Source: Blastococcus sp. CT_GayMR19 (lineage in GTDB: Bacteria; Actinomycetota; Actinomycetes; Mycobacteriales; Geodermatophilaceae). Taken from it: DNA of 64,000 bases. The notes below the pieces were generated by a model. That model was not told the DNA's origin. It saw only the letters and a list, made by a program, of their open reading frames with translations, and ran no database searches. The stretch covers positions 62,001 to 126,000 of the forward strand of contig NZ_SPQL01000009.1 in assembly GCF_004570385.1 (NCBI RefSeq), in the 5' to 3' direction. Positions 40,240 through 48,892 of this stretch are shown here, piece after piece (the first letter of the stretch is position 1; every line of letters begins with the position of its first letter). The position numbers and the translations under genes were made by a program.

Positions 40240-43200
40240 TGGCGGGCCAGCGGGGAACGCTCATGGGCTGGACGGTCGCGACCAGCCTCCGGTTCCGGCA
40301 CCTCGTGGCGGCGCTCGGCGTCCTGATGATGGCCGTCGGCATCGTCGTCCTCCCGTCGTCGCGGCTGGACGTCTTCCCTGAGTTCGCTCCGCCGCGCGTC
40401 ATCGTGCAGACGGTCTGCCTCGGGCTGTCGACGGCGGACGTGGAGGAACTGGTCACCGTCCCGCTCGAGCAGGCGCTCAACGGCGTCGACGACCTGGACA
40501 TCCTCCGGTCGAAGTCGTCGCCGCAGCTGTCGAGCGTCGAGCTGATCTTCGACCGGGGCACCGACCTCATCGAGGCCCGCCAGCTCGTGCAGGAGCGGAT
40601 GACCGCGGTCAGCGCGACGCTGCCCACCTGGGCGGCGCCACCGGTGATGCTCGCGCCGGCCTCGGCGACCAGCCGCGCGGTCAAGATCGGGATGAGCTCG
40701 GACGACGGGTCGCTCATCCAGATGTCCATGACCGCCTACTGGACGGTGCGTGCGCGGCTGCTCCAGGTGCCGGGCGTGGCCAACGTGACCCTGTGGGGCG
40801 AGCGGCTGCAGATGCTGCAGGTGCAGGTCCGGCCCGACGCCATGGCCCAGCGGAACATCAGCCTGAACCAGGTCATGGAGACCACCGCGGAGGCGGTGGA
40901 CTCCGGGCTGCTGCTGCACGACGAGGGCTCGATCATCGGCCCCGGCGGGATCATCGAGACGCAGAACCAACGGCTCAACGTGCGCACGGTGCTGCCCATC
41001 ATCACGCCCAACGACCTGGCGCAGGTGCCGATCGAGACTCCTCCGCCACCGGTGAACCCGGCGGCGGAGGACCCCGACGCGGAGGACGCACCGGCAGAGC
41101 CGGCACCGATCGTCCGGCTCGGTGACGTCGCCGACGTCGTGGAGGGTCACCAGCCGCTGCTCGGCGACGGCGCGGTCAACGACGACCTCGGCCTGATGCT
41201 CATCGTCGAGAAACTGCCCTGGGCCGACACCGTCGAGCTGACCCGGGACGTGGAGGAGGTCGTCAAGACGCTGGAGCCCAGCCTGCCCAGCATCAAGTTC
41301 GACGCGACGATGTTCCAGCAGGAGAACTTCATCCAGACCGCCATCGACAACCTCAGCGACGCGATCATCCTGGGCTTCCTGCTCGTGGTGATCATCCTGG
41401 CGCTGTTCCTGTTCGAGTGGCGGGTGGCGCTGATCAGCCTGCTGACGATCCCGCTGTCGATCACGGCGACCCTGCTGGTCCTGTATGCGCAGGACCAGAC
41501 GATCAACACGATGACGCTCGCGGGGCTGGTCATCGCCCTGGGCGCGCTCGTGGACGACGCCATCATCGACGTCGAGAACATCGTCCGGCGGCTGCGACAA
41601 CACCGGTTGTCGAGCAGTGGTGTGTCGACGGCGAAGGTGATCCTGGACGCCTCGCTCGAGGTGCGGAGCCCGATCGTGTACGCGACGTTGATCATCGTCG
41701 CGGCGTCCGTGCCGGTGTTCCTCCTGCAGGGGCTCACCGGGGCGTTCTTCCAGCCGCTGGCGCTCGCCTACACGCTGGCCATCCTCGCCTCGCTGGTGGT
41801 CGCCCTGACGGTGACCCCTGCGCTGTGCCTGATCATGCTGCGGAAGGCACCGATCGAGCGCCGCGAGTCGCCGGTCGTGCGGAGCCTGCAGCGGCGATAC
41901 ACCAGCCTGCTGGTGAAGATCATCCACCGGCCGCGGCGGGTGTACGCCGCCACCGGTCTGTTGCTGGTGCTCGCCCTGGGAGTTCTCCCGACCCTCGGGC
42001 AGGCCCTGCTCCCGCACTTCAAGGAGCGGGACTTCCTGATGCACTGGGTCGCCCAGCCCGGGACGTCCGCCGTCGAGATGCAACGCATCACCCTCGCGGC
42101 CAGCGAGGACCTGATGGCCATCCCGGGCATCCGCAACTTCACGGCGCACCTGGGCCAGGCGTTCCAGGGCGACGAGCCGTACGGCATCAACTTCGGCGAG
42201 AACTGGATCAGCATCGATCCGCACGTCGACTACGACGAGACGATCGCGGCCATCGACGAGGTCGTCGCCGACTATCCGGGCCTGTTCCGCGACCGGAAGA
42301 CCTACCTCGACGAGCGCACCAAGGAGGTCGTCGCCGGCGGCAGCGACCCGATCGTCATCCGGTTGTTCGGCCCGGACCTGCACACGCTCGGGGAACGGGC
42401 GCAGGAGATGGAGGACATCCTCGGCGGCATCGACGGCGTGGTGAACGAGCACGTCGACCTGCACACCGACGTCCCGCAGCTCAACGTGACGGTCGACCTC
42501 GCGCGGGCCGCCCAGTACGGGCTCAAGCCCGGTGACGTGCGGCGGGCGGCGGCTGTCATGGTCGCGAGCGAGGAGGTGGGCGACATCTTCCGCGGGAACC
42601 GGGCGTACGACGTCGTGGTCTGGACCGTGCCCGAGGCCCGCGACAGCGTGCCGGACATCCAGAACCTGCTCATCGACACGCCGGCCGGGCAGAAGATCCG
42701 GCTCAGCGACGTGGCCACGGTGGAGCTGGAGCCGAGCCCGAACTCCATCGACCGCGAGGACGGGTCACGGCACCTGGACATCCTCGCCGACGTGGAGGGG
42801 GTCGACATCGGCACCGTGGGTGAGGAGCTCGAGGACCAGCTCGAGGCCTACGACTTCCCCCGCGGCTACCACGTGGAGCTGCTCGGCGAGTTCGAAGAGC
42901 AGCAGGCGGCGCAGACGAGGCTGTTCACCACGGGCGCCATCGCCCTGGCGGTCATCTTCCTGCTGCTCCAGGTCTCGCTCGGCAGCTGGCGGCCCGCCTT
43001 GCTGGCCTTCGTCACCCTGCCGCTGGCCCTCGTCGGCGGTGTGCTGGCCGCCTTCGCCACCGGTGGGATCCTCTCGATCGGATCCCTGGTCGGGTTCTTC
43101 ACCGTGTTCGGCATCGCCGCGCGCAACGGCATCCTGCTGATCAACCACGCTCAGCACCTGGAGCGGGAGGAGGGGCAGCCCTTCGGCGTCGACCTGGTGC

Positions 43201-43484
43201 TGCGGGCGGCCAAGGAGCGGCTGGCGCCGATCCTGATGACCTCGCTGGCGACCGGTCTGGCGCTGGTGCCGCTGGTCGTCCTCGGCGAGCGGCCGGGCCA
43301 GGAGATCGAGCACCCGCTGGCCATCGTGATCCTGGGCGGGCTGTTCACCTCGACGCTGCTCAGCCTGTTCGTCATCCCGTCGCTCTACCTGCGCTTCGGC
43401 AAGTCACGGCGCGAGCTGGAGTCCATCGGCGGGGACGACGGCGGCACGTCCCGACCGAGGGAGCCGGTGGGGAGTCCGGTCTAG
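40239..43484 (+). CDS. Heavy-metal-type RND permease (CusA/CzcA-like)
   Basis: A 1,081-residue membrane exporter subunit with twelve helices and two periplasmic loops. The TM4 motif is canonical (LGALVDDAIIDVEN, D439-D440 and E446), and the second half has GIAARNGILLINHAQHLEREEG and the ending VIPSLYLRFG. A Pro/Asp/Glu-rich insert (about residues 268-290) lies in the first loop. ATG overlaps the preceding stop. With the degenerate first permease it may form a mixed trimer or a divided-labour pair. Its TAG shares a CTAG palindrome with the converging gene. Confidence 0.93.
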   Translation: MAGQRGTLMGWTVATSLRFRHLVAALGVLMMAVGIVVLPSSRLDVFPEFAPPRVIVQTVCLGLSTADVEELVTVPLEQALNGVDDLDILRSKSSPQLSSVELIFDRGTDLIEARQLVQERMTAVSATLPTWAAPPVMLAPASATSRAVKIGMSSDDGSLIQMSMTAYWTVRARLLQVPGVANVTLWGERLQMLQVQVRPDAMAQRNISLNQVMETTAEAVDSGLLLHDEGSIIGPGGIIETQNQRLNVRTVLPIITPNDLAQVPIETPPPPVNPAAEDPDAEDAPAEPAPIVRLGDVADVVEGHQPLLGDGAVNDDLGLMLIVEKLPWADTVELTRDVEEVVKTLEPSLPSIKFDATMFQQENFIQTAIDNLSDAIILGFLLVVIILALFLFEWRVALISLLTIPLSITATLLVLYAQDQTINTMTLAGLVIALGALVDDAIIDVENIVRRLRQHRLSSSGVSTAKVILDASLEVRSPIVYATLIIVAASVPVFLLQGLTGAFFQPLALAYTLAILASLVVALTVTPALCLIMLRKAPIERRESPVVRSLQRRYTSLLVKIIHRPRRVYAATGLLLVLALGVLPTLGQALLPHFKERDFLMHWVAQPGTSAVEMQRITLAASEDLMAIPGIRNFTAHLGQAFQGDEPYGINFGENWISIDPHVDYDETIAAIDEVVADYPGLFRDRKTYLDERTKEVVAGGSDPIVIRLFGPDLHTLGERAQEMEDILGGIDGVVNEHVDLHTDVPQLNVTVDLARAAQYGLKPGDVRRAAAVMVASEEVGDIFRGNRAYDVVVWTVPEARDSVPDIQNLLIDTPAGQKIRLSDVATVELEPSPNSIDREDGSRHLDILADVEGVDIGTVGEELEDQLEAYDFPRGYHVELLGEFEEQQAAQTRLFTTGAIALAVIFLLLQVSLGSWRPALLAFVTLPLALVGGVLAAFATGGILSIGSLVGFFTVFGIAARNGILLINHAQHLEREEGQPFGVDLVLRAAKERLAPILMTSLATGLALVPLVVLGERPGQEIEHPLAIVILGGLFTSTLLSLFVIPSLYLRFGKSRRELESIGGDDGGTSRPREPVGSPV

Positions 43485-45637
43485 CGCATCTGGGCGACCC
43501 ACGCGACGGCTTCGCGGGCCTGCTGGCGCCGGCGCTCGTACGTGGCGCCCACGACGAGCAGCAGCAGGCCCACGGCGCCGAGCGTGACCCAGCGCGGGAG
43601 GAGGGGCGCGTAGGGGGAGAGGCGCCCGACCGTGACGACGAGCAAGGTGGCGGCGCCGATCACGAACGGTGCCTGCCGGTGCCGGAGCGTCCCGGTGACC
43701 GTGAGGGCGGCGGCGGCGAGGACGACGGCGACCAGGCGGAGGGCGGTCGGCTCGGCCACGACGACCACGGCGGACGGCACGAGGGCGACGCCGACCGCGG
43801 CGCCCTCCGCCGCCCACGAGCGGGCGCCGGCCCGCAGACGCGGGACGGCGATCAGCAGCAGCCCGGCCGCCGCCGGGAGGGTGTAGGCCTCCGCCGTCTC
43901 GATGCCGGCACCGCCGACGGCGATCCACACCGCGACCACCAGGTCGGCGACCGCCGCCACCGCCACCGCACCGCGGCGGGCGACCACCGCGTAGCAGCCC
44001 GCCGCCACCCCGGCGACGGCCAGCTGGACGGCCATCTGTCCCCAGGCACCCACGCTGCCGGTGGTGAGGCCGGCGGTGAGACCCGACACCGCGCCACCCG
44101 CCGCCAGCACCCACTCCTCGGGCTGCCCGGCACGCGCCGTCGCGGCGGCGAATGCCGCGGCCGCGAGCAGGGCCAGCAGCAGGCCGGCGACCGGCGCCGA
44201 GAGCACCCCCTCGGCCCAGAACAGGAGGACGGCGGCCCACGGTCCCAGCAGTGCCGCGCCGGTGGCCTGCGCGCGGAGCACCGGCAGTCGCACCGCAGCC
44301 AGGACGGCGGGCACCGCGGCGGCGAGAGCCACGACGGCGAGCTCGTCCAGCCGCAGGTCCTCGGCCAGCACGATCGCGTGCACACCCACCAGGGCCGCGC
44401 CCGACGCGACCAGACCGACGGCCGGTCCCAGCCGTCCGGCCAGCAGGACGGCGGCGGTCAGCAGCGCCAGGCCGAGCCCGCTGGCGATCCAGGAGCCGGG
44501 ATCGCCGACGGTCCGAAGCGAGAGGGCCACCGCGAGTCCGGCCACTACGCCGACCGCGCCGGGTACCACCTCCGGGAAGCGGGCAGGCCGTGCCGAGCGA
44601 TGGCCGAGGGCGAGCGCGCCCGCCCCCGCGACGAGGAGCACCGCGCTCGCGGTCCAGGAGTCTCCCGGATCGGACCCGGCCGCCGTCGACAGGCCGGCGA
44701 GCACGCCGGCAACGGCCCAGAAGCCGGCGAGGACCCTGGTCATGGGCTCGAGGAACCGCCGGATCCGCCGGGCTGCCGCCACGTCGGCCGCGGCCAGCGC
44801 GAGGGCGACCGCGACGCCCGCGGGGCCGGTCACGAGCTCCCCGGTCAGCAGCAGGAAGGGCAGCGGCTGCGCCGCCAGCAGCGCCACGAGGGGCCAGGTC
44901 ACCGTGCTGCGGGTCAGCCGGCCGAGGGCCACGCCGGCGAGCACGACCACGGCGCACGAGACCGCCCACCAGAGGCGGAGGGAGACGTCCTCCAGCCGGA
45001 AGAGGCCGAGCGCCCGCGCGGCACCCAGGTCCACGGCCAGCAGGGCCGCGCCTGCAGCGGCGAGGGCCTCCTCGGTCGCGCGCAGGCCCCGGCGCGCCGT
45101 CCAGGCGGAGCAGGCGCACAGGAGGGTGGTCACCGCGAGCATCACGCCGGCCTGGAAGACGAGGCCGAAGCGGGTCCAGGCGACCGCGACGAACGTGATC
45201 GCGGCGGCGACGACGAGCAGTGCGCCGAGACCCAGCAGCACCTCCTGCGGGCTGAGCCGCCGCCGCGGCGCGGGGCGTGACCAGCCAGGGAGGAACGGGG
45301 AGGGAGGCGGGGGGCCGGGCCGTCCCGGGCCGGCGGGCGCCGGGGGGACCCAGGGGAGGGGGCCGGGGGCCGGCGGGGGAGGCTGCGCAGCCGGCGCGGT
45401 CGGGGGAGTGGCGGTGCCGGCGGGTGCCGCACCGGGGGCGGCCGCACGCAGGGTGGCCAGCAGGGCGTCCCGGTCGCGGGCCAGGTCCGTCAGGGTCGCG
45501 CCGATCCGGGCCACGACGACGGCGGCCTGTCCGGCGCCCGGCAGCCCGCAGGCGGGGCAGGGGCGGGGGCCGAGGTCGTCCACCGGCCGCCCGCAGACCG
45601 GACAGGGCGGTCGCCAGCCACCCTCCTGCGCGGTCAT
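43481..45637 (-). CDS. Zinc-ribbon polytopic membrane protein, SCO7613-like
   Basis: A 718-residue protein starting with a zinc ribbon (C12-x2-C15 and C27-x2-C30), then a Pro-rich linker to about residue 125, then some 20 or more hydrophobic helices. The C-terminal part resembles the 594-residue protein at 32479-34263. Function unknown. ATG at 45637 follows GAGGA; TTG at 45661 is an in-frame alternative. Its stop shares four bases with the stop of the second RND permease. Confidence 0.7.
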   Translation of the reverse strand: MTAQEGGWRPPCPVCGRPVDDLGPRPCPACGLPGAGQAAVVVARIGATLTDLARDRDALLATLRAAAPGAAPAGTATPPTAPAAQPPPPAPGPLPWVPPAPAGPGRPGPPPPSPFLPGWSRPAPRRRLSPQEVLLGLGALLVVAAAITFVAVAWTRFGLVFQAGVMLAVTTLLCACSAWTARRGLRATEEALAAAGAALLAVDLGAARALGLFRLEDVSLRLWWAVSCAVVVLAGVALGRLTRSTVTWPLVALLAAQPLPFLLLTGELVTGPAGVAVALALAAADVAAARRIRRFLEPMTRVLAGFWAVAGVLAGLSTAAGSDPGDSWTASAVLLVAGAGALALGHRSARPARFPEVVPGAVGVVAGLAVALSLRTVGDPGSWIASGLGLALLTAAVLLAGRLGPAVGLVASGAALVGVHAIVLAEDLRLDELAVVALAAAVPAVLAAVRLPVLRAQATGAALLGPWAAVLLFWAEGVLSAPVAGLLLALLAAAAFAAATARAGQPEEWVLAAGGAVSGLTAGLTTGSVGAWGQMAVQLAVAGVAAGCYAVVARRGAVAVAAVADLVVAVWIAVGGAGIETAEAYTLPAAAGLLLIAVPRLRAGARSWAAEGAAVGVALVPSAVVVVAEPTALRLVAVVLAAAALTVTGTLRHRQAPFVIGAATLLVVTVGRLSPYAPLLPRWVTLGAVGLLLLVVGATYERRRQQAREAVAWVAQMR

Positions 45638-45754
45638 GAGCTCATCCTCGCGGGACGCCAACCTGCACGGGGGAGTTCCGCTCGATAAGCCCTCGGGCGG
45701 GTGATGCCGCCGACATCACCTCCGATGCATGCGTGGTAGCGCCCCGGGGACGCC

Positions 45755-45760
45755 TACCCT
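45755..45760 (+). promoter_or_regulatory. Candidate -10 box for leaderless ABC-F mRNA
   Basis: TACCCT ends 7 nt before the GTG at 45768, with no ribosome binding site between. The spacing fits a leaderless transcript. Confidence 0.4.
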
Positions 45761-45767
45761 GGGCTCA

Positions 45768-47369
45768 GTGATAACGACGACCGGCCTCGAGCTTCGTGCC
45801 GGCGCCCGCATCCTCATCAGCGACGCCGCGCTCCGCGTGCAGCCCGGCGACCGCATCGGGCTGGTCGGGCGCAACGGGGCCGGCAAGACCACCACCCTCA
45901 CCACCCTGGCCGGGGAGCGCGTCCCGCACGCCGGCAAGGTCGACGTCGTCGGCGAGATCGGCTACCTGCCGCAGGACCCGCGCAGCGGCGACCTCGACAT
46001 CACCGCCAGCGACCGGGTGCTGTCGGGCCGCGGCCTCGACGTCCTCAAGAACCAGCTCACCAAGGCCCAGGTGGCCATGGCCGAGCCGGCCGACGACGAC
46101 GAGCGCGACAAGGCGGTCCGCCGGTACGGCCGGCTGGAGGACCAGTTCGCCGCCATGGGCGGGTACGCCGCCGAGAGCGACGCGGCCCGGATCTGCACCA
46201 ACCTCGGCCTGCCCGACCGCGTGCTGGCCCAGCCGCTGCGCACCCTCTCGGGTGGTCAGCGCCGCCGCGTCGAGCTGGCCCGGATCCTGTTCTCCGACGC
46301 CGAGACGCTGCTGCTCGACGAGCCGACCAACCACCTGGACGCCGACTCGATCACCTGGCTGCGTGGCTTCCTGACCAGCCACCGCGGCGGGCTCATCGTG
46401 ATCAGCCACGACGTCGAGCTGCTCGAGGCCGTCGTCAACAAGGTGTGGCACCTCGATGCCAACCGCGCCACCGTCGACATCTACAACCTGGGCTGGAAGC
46501 GCTACCTCCAGCAGCGGGAGACCGACGAGCGCCGGCGCAAGCAGGAGCGGGCCAACACCGAGCGCAAGATCGACACGCTCAACGCCCAGGCCGACAAGAT
46601 GCGGGCGAAGGCCACCAAGGCCAAGGCCGCCAAGAGCATGGACAAGCGCGCCGAGCGGCTGGCCTCCGGGCTGGCCGACGTCCGCGTGCAGGACAAGGTC
46701 GCGAAGCTGCGCTTCCCGACCCCCGTCGCGTGCGGCAGGACCCCGCTCACCGCGGAGGGGCTGTCCAAGAGCTACGGCTCGCTGGAGATCTTCACCGATG
46801 TCGACCTCGCGGTGGACAAGGGGACCAGGGTGGTCGTGCTCGGACTCAACGGCGCCGGCAAGACGACGCTGCTGCGGATGCTGGCCGGCACCGAGAGTCC
46901 CGACACCGGCGAGGTCAAGGCCGGGCACGGGCTGCGGGTGGGCTACTACGCCCAGGAGCACGAGACGATCGACATGGACCGCAGCCTGCTGGAGGTCATG
47001 CGGTCCGCGGCGCCGGACAGCACGGACACCGAGCTGCGCCGGATCCTGGGCGCCTTCCTCTTCTCCGGCGAGACCGTGGACCAGCGGGCGGGCACGCTGT
47101 CCGGCGGGGAGCGGACCCGGCTGGCCATGGCCACGCTGGTGGTCTCGGGTGCCAACGTGCTGCTGTTGGACGAGCCGACCAACAACCTGGACCCGGCCAG
47201 CCGCGAGCAGGTGCTCGAGGCCCTGCGCACCTACGCCGGCGCGATCGTGCTGGTCACGCACGACGAGGGCGCCGTGCACGCGCTCAACCCCGACAAGGTC
47301 ATCCTGCTGCCCGACGGCACCGAGGACTCCTGGAGCGAGGACTTCGCCGACCTGGTGAGCCTCGCCTAG
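45768..47369 (+). CDS. ABC-F family ATPase (ribosome-associated type)
   Basis: A 533-residue protein with two ATP-binding cassettes and no membrane segments. Walker A motifs are GRNGAGKTTT and GLNGAGKTTL; signatures are LSGGQRRRVELAR and LSGGERTRLAMAT; Walker B motifs are LLLDEPTNHLD and LLLDEPTNNLD. The inter-domain linker is Lys/Arg-rich (residues about 240-310). ABC-F proteins act on the ribosomal E site in translation control or antibiotic protection; which applies here is open. GTG at 45768 is chosen from the -10 spacing. Confidence 0.93.
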   Translation: MITTTGLELRAGARILISDAALRVQPGDRIGLVGRNGAGKTTTLTTLAGERVPHAGKVDVVGEIGYLPQDPRSGDLDITASDRVLSGRGLDVLKNQLTKAQVAMAEPADDDERDKAVRRYGRLEDQFAAMGGYAAESDAARICTNLGLPDRVLAQPLRTLSGGQRRRVELARILFSDAETLLLDEPTNHLDADSITWLRGFLTSHRGGLIVISHDVELLEAVVNKVWHLDANRATVDIYNLGWKRYLQQRETDERRRKQERANTERKIDTLNAQADKMRAKATKAKAAKSMDKRAERLASGLADVRVQDKVAKLRFPTPVACGRTPLTAEGLSKSYGSLEIFTDVDLAVDKGTRVVVLGLNGAGKTTLLRMLAGTESPDTGEVKAGHGLRVGYYAQEHETIDMDRSLLEVMRSAAPDSTDTELRRILGAFLFSGETVDQRAGTLSGGERTRLAMATLVVSGANVLLLDEPTNNLDPASREQVLEALRTYAGAIVLVTHDEGAVHALNPDKVILLPDGTEDSWSEDFADLVSLA

Positions 47370-47419
47370 TAGTTCTAGCGGCGCCGTAGTTCTAGTGGTG
47401 CCGTAGTTCTTGTCGCGCC
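47369..47419 (+). repeat. Three 17-bp tandem repeats after the ABC-F gene
   Basis: GTAGTTCTAGCGGCGCC (47369-47385), GTAGTTCTAGTGGTGCC (47386-47402) and GTAGTTCTTGTCGCGCC (47403-47419) follow each other without spacers. The first begins on the last base of the ABC-F stop codon. The block ends exactly where dispersed repeat copy B begins. Confidence 0.9.
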
Positions 47420-47525
47420 GAGTGGAGGCCCGGAGGGTCTCCGCGCAGGCGCGACGCAGCGGCTCCGCTCAGGCCGGGACGGCTCGTGGCCGCGGTGTCG
47501 GCCGATAGGCCGACGATGTCACAGC
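47419..47525 (+). repeat. Dispersed structured repeat, copy B
   Basis: About 107 bp, same orientation as copy A. The core 47476-47525 agrees with copy A at 43 of 50 positions. Four of the seven differences are paired changes in the two hairpin arms (TCGGCC and GGCCGA), which keep the stem perfect. It begins 9 bp beyond the stop of the minus-strand hemerythrin gene. Confidence 0.75.
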
Positions 47526-47533
47526 CCGACAGA

Positions 47534-48262
47534 TCACATCGCGAAGCGCCAGGCCACTGCTTCACGACGGGCGTGGCGGGCGCGGGTGAGGACCAGCATC
47601 ACCCGCAGGCTCTGGCCGACGGAGCGGAACGCGGCCTCCAGCTGCTCCGGCGTCAGCCCGTCCGCGACCCAGGGCACGAGGAAGAGCAGGTCCCGGGCGC
47701 TCTTGCCCGAGCCGGCCGCGTTCTCGACCCGCTCCCACCCCTCGGCGGACAGCAGCCGCTGCACCAGCGGCAGCGCCTCGGTCTCCTCGTGCCCCATGTG
47801 GTGGGACAGGGTGTCGCGGGCGGTCTCCGTGGTGGCGGCCAGCCGGTCGCGGGTCGCGGCGTCCGGCCCCTGCGCCATCGCGGCGAAGCCGTCGGCGCAC
47901 GCCTGCAGCAACGGGTCGATGAGGTCGTGCTCGGCCTCCATGGCCTCGAGCGTCGCCCGGCCCTCGGCGTCCCCGGCCGCGTCGACGATCTCGAGCAGCT
48001 GGGGCCACAGGACGTCGTCCTCGGTGGTGTGGTGGTGGTGCAGGATCCCGCTGAACTGCTCCCAGCGGACCGCCAGTGCGCGCCAGACCTCGGTGGCGTC
48101 CATCGGCGTCTCCCGGGCGGCGACGGCGAAGCGGGCCAGGTCGCGGCGGAAGGCGTGGTGCGCCATGTACATGCCGTTGAGGTCCAGCGGTCCCTCGGCC
48201 ACGTGCGCCTGACCGGGCAGGTCCATCAGGGGGCCGGTCGCGGGCCGGGTGGTGGTGGTCAT
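47534..48262 (-). CDS. Hemerythrin HHE domain protein
   Basis: A 242-residue protein with a His/Glu-rich four-helix bundle: MYMAHHAFRRDLARF, FSGILHHHHTTEDDVLWPQL, MEAEHDLIDPLL and LSHHMGHEETEALPLV supply the expected di-iron ligands. Such proteins bind O2 or NO or act in redox sensing. ATG at 48262 is preferred because AGGAGAGGA lies upstream; the frame is open further. A C-terminal extension of about 75 residues follows the bundle. Confidence 0.9.
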   Translation of the reverse strand: MTTTTRPATGPLMDLPGQAHVAEGPLDLNGMYMAHHAFRRDLARFAVAARETPMDATEVWRALAVRWEQFSGILHHHHTTEDDVLWPQLLEIVDAAGDAEGRATLEAMEAEHDLIDPLLQACADGFAAMAQGPDAATRDRLAATTETARDTLSHHMGHEETEALPLVQRLLSAEGWERVENAAGSGKSARDLLFLVPWVADGLTPEQLEAAFRSVGQSLRVMLVLTRARHARREAVAWRFAM

Positions 48263-48661
48263 CGACGGGAGTCCTCTCCTACGGGCTGGGAGGACGTCGT
48301 GTCCTCCGGTGGCGACAGCGTCGGACGCACGACTTGAGCCGTACTTGGGAAGGACTTGGGGCGCTGCACTTCGTCGGCCTCCGTCCGACACCGCGACCAG
48401 GAGGCGTCCCCGGCCTGGGCCGAGCCGCTGCGTCGTGCCTGCCCGGGACCCTGCGGGCCCCACTCGGCACGAGCCGCTCCACTCACCTGTGGATACCGAC
48501 GGTTCTCGCGTGGCCGACGCGGGGAGCGTGGGTGATCATGGGCCGGGATGTCGCGGTCAGCGGGACGGCGGCGCCAGCAAGACGGACAGCCACCACCGGG
48601 CGCGCGTCGGACGACTCCGCCCGGGGTTGACATGGGCCGGCGGCTGACACGGAGGGAAGTC
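48263..48661. other. 399-bp divergent intergenic region (hemerythrin / HTH)
   Basis: No convincing gene. It holds a perfect 7-bp hairpin (GGAGGAC-gtcgt-GTCCTCC, 48289-48307) in the hemerythrin leader and three heptamers (ACTTGAG, ACTTGGG, ACTTGGG) at 48332, 48343 and 48354, exactly 11 bp apart. The ribosome binding site GGAGG of the HTH gene is at 48651-48655. Confidence 0.5.
48332..48360. promoter_or_regulatory. Three phased heptamers, operator candidate
   Basis: ACTTGAG, ACTTGGG and ACTTGGG start every 11 bp, one helical turn, 70-98 bp upstream of the hemerythrin start. Direct repeats with this phasing are typical of response-regulator or activator sites binding one DNA face. The regulator is unknown. 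Confidence 0.45.
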
Positions 48662-48892
48662 ATGGCCGAGGCGGGCACTGCGGACCTGGGCAAGGGCAAG
48701 CGGATCACCGGTGGGGACCGGTCGTCGCTGGCCGACGACCTGCGGAAGCGCTACGACGGGGGCGAGAGCATCCGCTCACTGGCCACGTCGACGAGCCGCT
48801 CCTACGGCTTCGTCCATCGGCTGCTCTCCGAGTCCGGGGCGACGCTGCGCAGCCGGGGCGGGGCCAACCGCAACGGCAAGAAGAAGGCGTGA
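48662..48892 (+). CDS. Small helix-turn-helix protein
   Basis: A 76-residue basic protein with one HTH (residues about 22-60): LADDLRKRYDGGESIRSLA then RSYGFVHRLLSESG, and a Gly/Arg/Lys tail. This is a widespread actinobacterial family that I know only as HTH domain-containing protein. ATG follows GGAGG at 6 nt. It overlaps the enoyl-CoA hydratase by GTGA. Confidence 0.85.
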   Translation: MAEAGTADLGKGKRITGGDRSSLADDLRKRYDGGESIRSLATSTSRSYGFVHRLLSESGATLRSRGGANRNGKKKA

